NCBI GenBank assembly: GCA_905209435.1
Contig: CAJLTE010000130.1
Location: 1-7,072, forward strand
Source of the DNA: an uncultured Blautia sp.
GTDB lineage: Bacteria; Bacillota_A; Clostridia; Lachnospirales; Lachnospiraceae
Length of the DNA stretch: 7,072 bases
Reading direction: 5' to 3'
Positions 6,300 through 7,072 of the stretch are shown in pieces. Position 1 is the stretch's first letter, and each line of letters begins with the position of its first letter. The notes below the pieces were generated by a model. That model had not been told where the DNA came from. It did no database searches and saw only the letters and a program-made list of their open reading frames with translations. The position numbers and the translations under genes were made by a program.

Positions 6300-7072
6300 T
6301 TATTCTTCTGTGTTTTCCTCAACTGGTGCTTCGAGAGCTTTCATGCTCAGGCTGATCTTCTTGTCTTCACCATTGAAGTCTACAACCTTAGCTTCGATTT
6401 CCTGTCCAATTGACAGTACATCTGCAGGTTTAGCAACATGCTCTTTAGAAATCTGAGATACATGAAGAAGTGCATCTACACCAGGTGCAAGTTCTACAAA
6501 TGCACCGAAGTCTGTCATACGTGCAACTTTACCTTTTACTACGTTTCCTACAGCGAAGTCCTCAGCTGCTGTGAGCCATGGATTCTCTTCCGGGAATTTA
6601 AGGGAAAGTGCAATTTTGTCTCCATTGATTTCTTTGATAAGAACTTTTACAGTATCACCAACATTGAATACCTTCTTCGGGTTCTCTACTCTGCCCCAGG
6701 ACATTTCGGAAATGTGAAGAAGTCCGTCAGCTCCGCCGAGATCGATGAATGCACCGAAATCTGTAACGTTCTTAACAGTTCCTTCAACTGTATCGCCAAC
6801 ATGGATTTTTTCCATTAATTCTTTCTGTTTTTCTGCTTTCTCAGCAAGAAGAAGCTGTTTACGGTTACCGATGATACGGCGTCTTCTTGGGTTGAATTCT
6901 GTGATTACAAATTCGATTTCCTGATCTGCATATTTGGAAAGGTCTTTCTCATATGTGTCGGAAACGAGGCTTGCAGGAATAAATACTCTTGCTTCGTCTA
7001 CATTTACACAAAGTCCACCGTCAAGTACCTGAGTTACAGGAGCTTTTAATACTTCCTGATTCTCAAATGCTT
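6300..7072 (-). CDS. rpsA: Ribosomal protein S1-type RNA-binding protein, 5'-partial (possibly the C-terminal part of an IspH-S1 fusion)
   Basis: The frame is open to the right edge, giving 256 visible residues. The methionine at 6815 is internal, because upstream codons continue an S1 domain. Three S1 (OB-fold) repeats are visible. Residues about 8-73 are a diverged repeat with RVFIPASLVSDTY and RRRRIIGNRK. Residues 90-159 carry GDTVEGTVKNVTDFGAF, DGLLHISEMSW and ISLSLK-type ends. Residues 175-247 carry GNVVKGKVARMTDFGAF and DALLHVSQIS. A charged helical linker (AEKAEKQKELMEK) joins the first two. The tail is acidic (EAPVEENTEE). S1-type proteins bind mRNA at the ribosome. In many Clostridia the S1 region is fused behind IspH, the 4-hydroxy-3-methylbut-2-enyl diphosphate reductase; the N-terminal part is outside this window, so the fusion cannot be checked. 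A strong terminator follows. Confidence 0.88.
   Translation of the reverse strand, partial: AFENQEVLKAPVTQVLDGGLCVNVDEARVFIPASLVSDTYEKDLSKYADQEIEFVITEFNPRRRRIIGNRKQLLLAEKAEKQKELMEKIHVGDTVEGTVKNVTDFGAFIDLGGADGLLHISEMSWGRVENPKKVFNVGDTVKVLIKEINGDKIALSLKFPEENPWLTAAEDFAVGNVVKGKVARMTDFGAFVELAPGVDALLHVSQISKEHVAKPADVLSIGQEIEAKVVDFNGEDKKISLSMKALEAPVEENTEE

Noticed and set aside
6438..6818. 126-codon plus-strand open frame.
   Set aside because: Antisense to the well-supported S1 repeats, with no independent coding signal.
1..7072. CRISPR arrays, tRNA or rRNA genes, insertion sequences, phage attachment sites.
   Set aside because: I saw no regularly spaced repeats, cloverleaf sequence, rRNA segment, transposase or integrase. 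The only repeats are protein-domain repeats and intergenic hairpins.

Overview
The window is AT-rich DNA with strong Shine-Dalgarno sequences, intrinsic terminators and low-GC codon use. It carries a large secreted Ig-repeat protein of a kind common in gut Clostridia. I read it as a chromosomal piece of a Lachnospiraceae-like Firmicute; this rests on protein style and composition, not on a marker gene.

Layout, left to right. (1) Bases 2-982, plus strand: the 3' part of a DEDD-type ribonuclease H-like exonuclease (YprB/MrfB family), whose start lies outside the window. (2) Bases 983-1172: a convergent intergenic gap with a perfect 16-bp stem that can terminate transcription from both sides. 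(3) Bases 1173-5627, minus strand: a 1484-residue secreted multidomain protein. Its parts are a signal peptide, an acidic linker, two carboxypeptidase-regulatory/PEGA-like repeats, two degenerate ('atrophied') bacterial Ig domains, a FIVAR-like helical module, a DUF4430 (transcobalamin C-terminal-like) domain, a SpaA-like beta domain, a CxxC knuckle and three C-terminal BIG2 Ig repeats. (4) Bases 5628-6075: a long leader for that gene, with a sigma-A-like promoter, a compact cobalamin riboswitch aptamer, a candidate antiterminator and an intrinsic terminator. (5) Bases 6114-6239: several stacked hairpins, possibly a dispersed palindromic repeat. (6) Bases 6235-7072, minus strand: a strong terminator preceded by the 3' end of a ribosomal protein S1-type gene, possibly the C-terminal half of an IspH-S1 fusion.

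The main result is how blocks 3 and 4 fit together. A cobalamin riboswitch with an attenuator controls a secreted protein that has no known B12-pathway enzyme or transporter domain but does carry a domain resembling the C-terminal beta domain of animal transcobalamin and intrinsic factor. The simplest reading is an extracellular corrinoid-capture protein, made when cobalamin is scarce and held at the cell wall by Ig repeats. The riboswitch is directly visible in sequence; the DUF4430 assignment is pattern recognition; the binding function is inference. The flanking exonuclease and S1 genes are ordinary and look unrelated.
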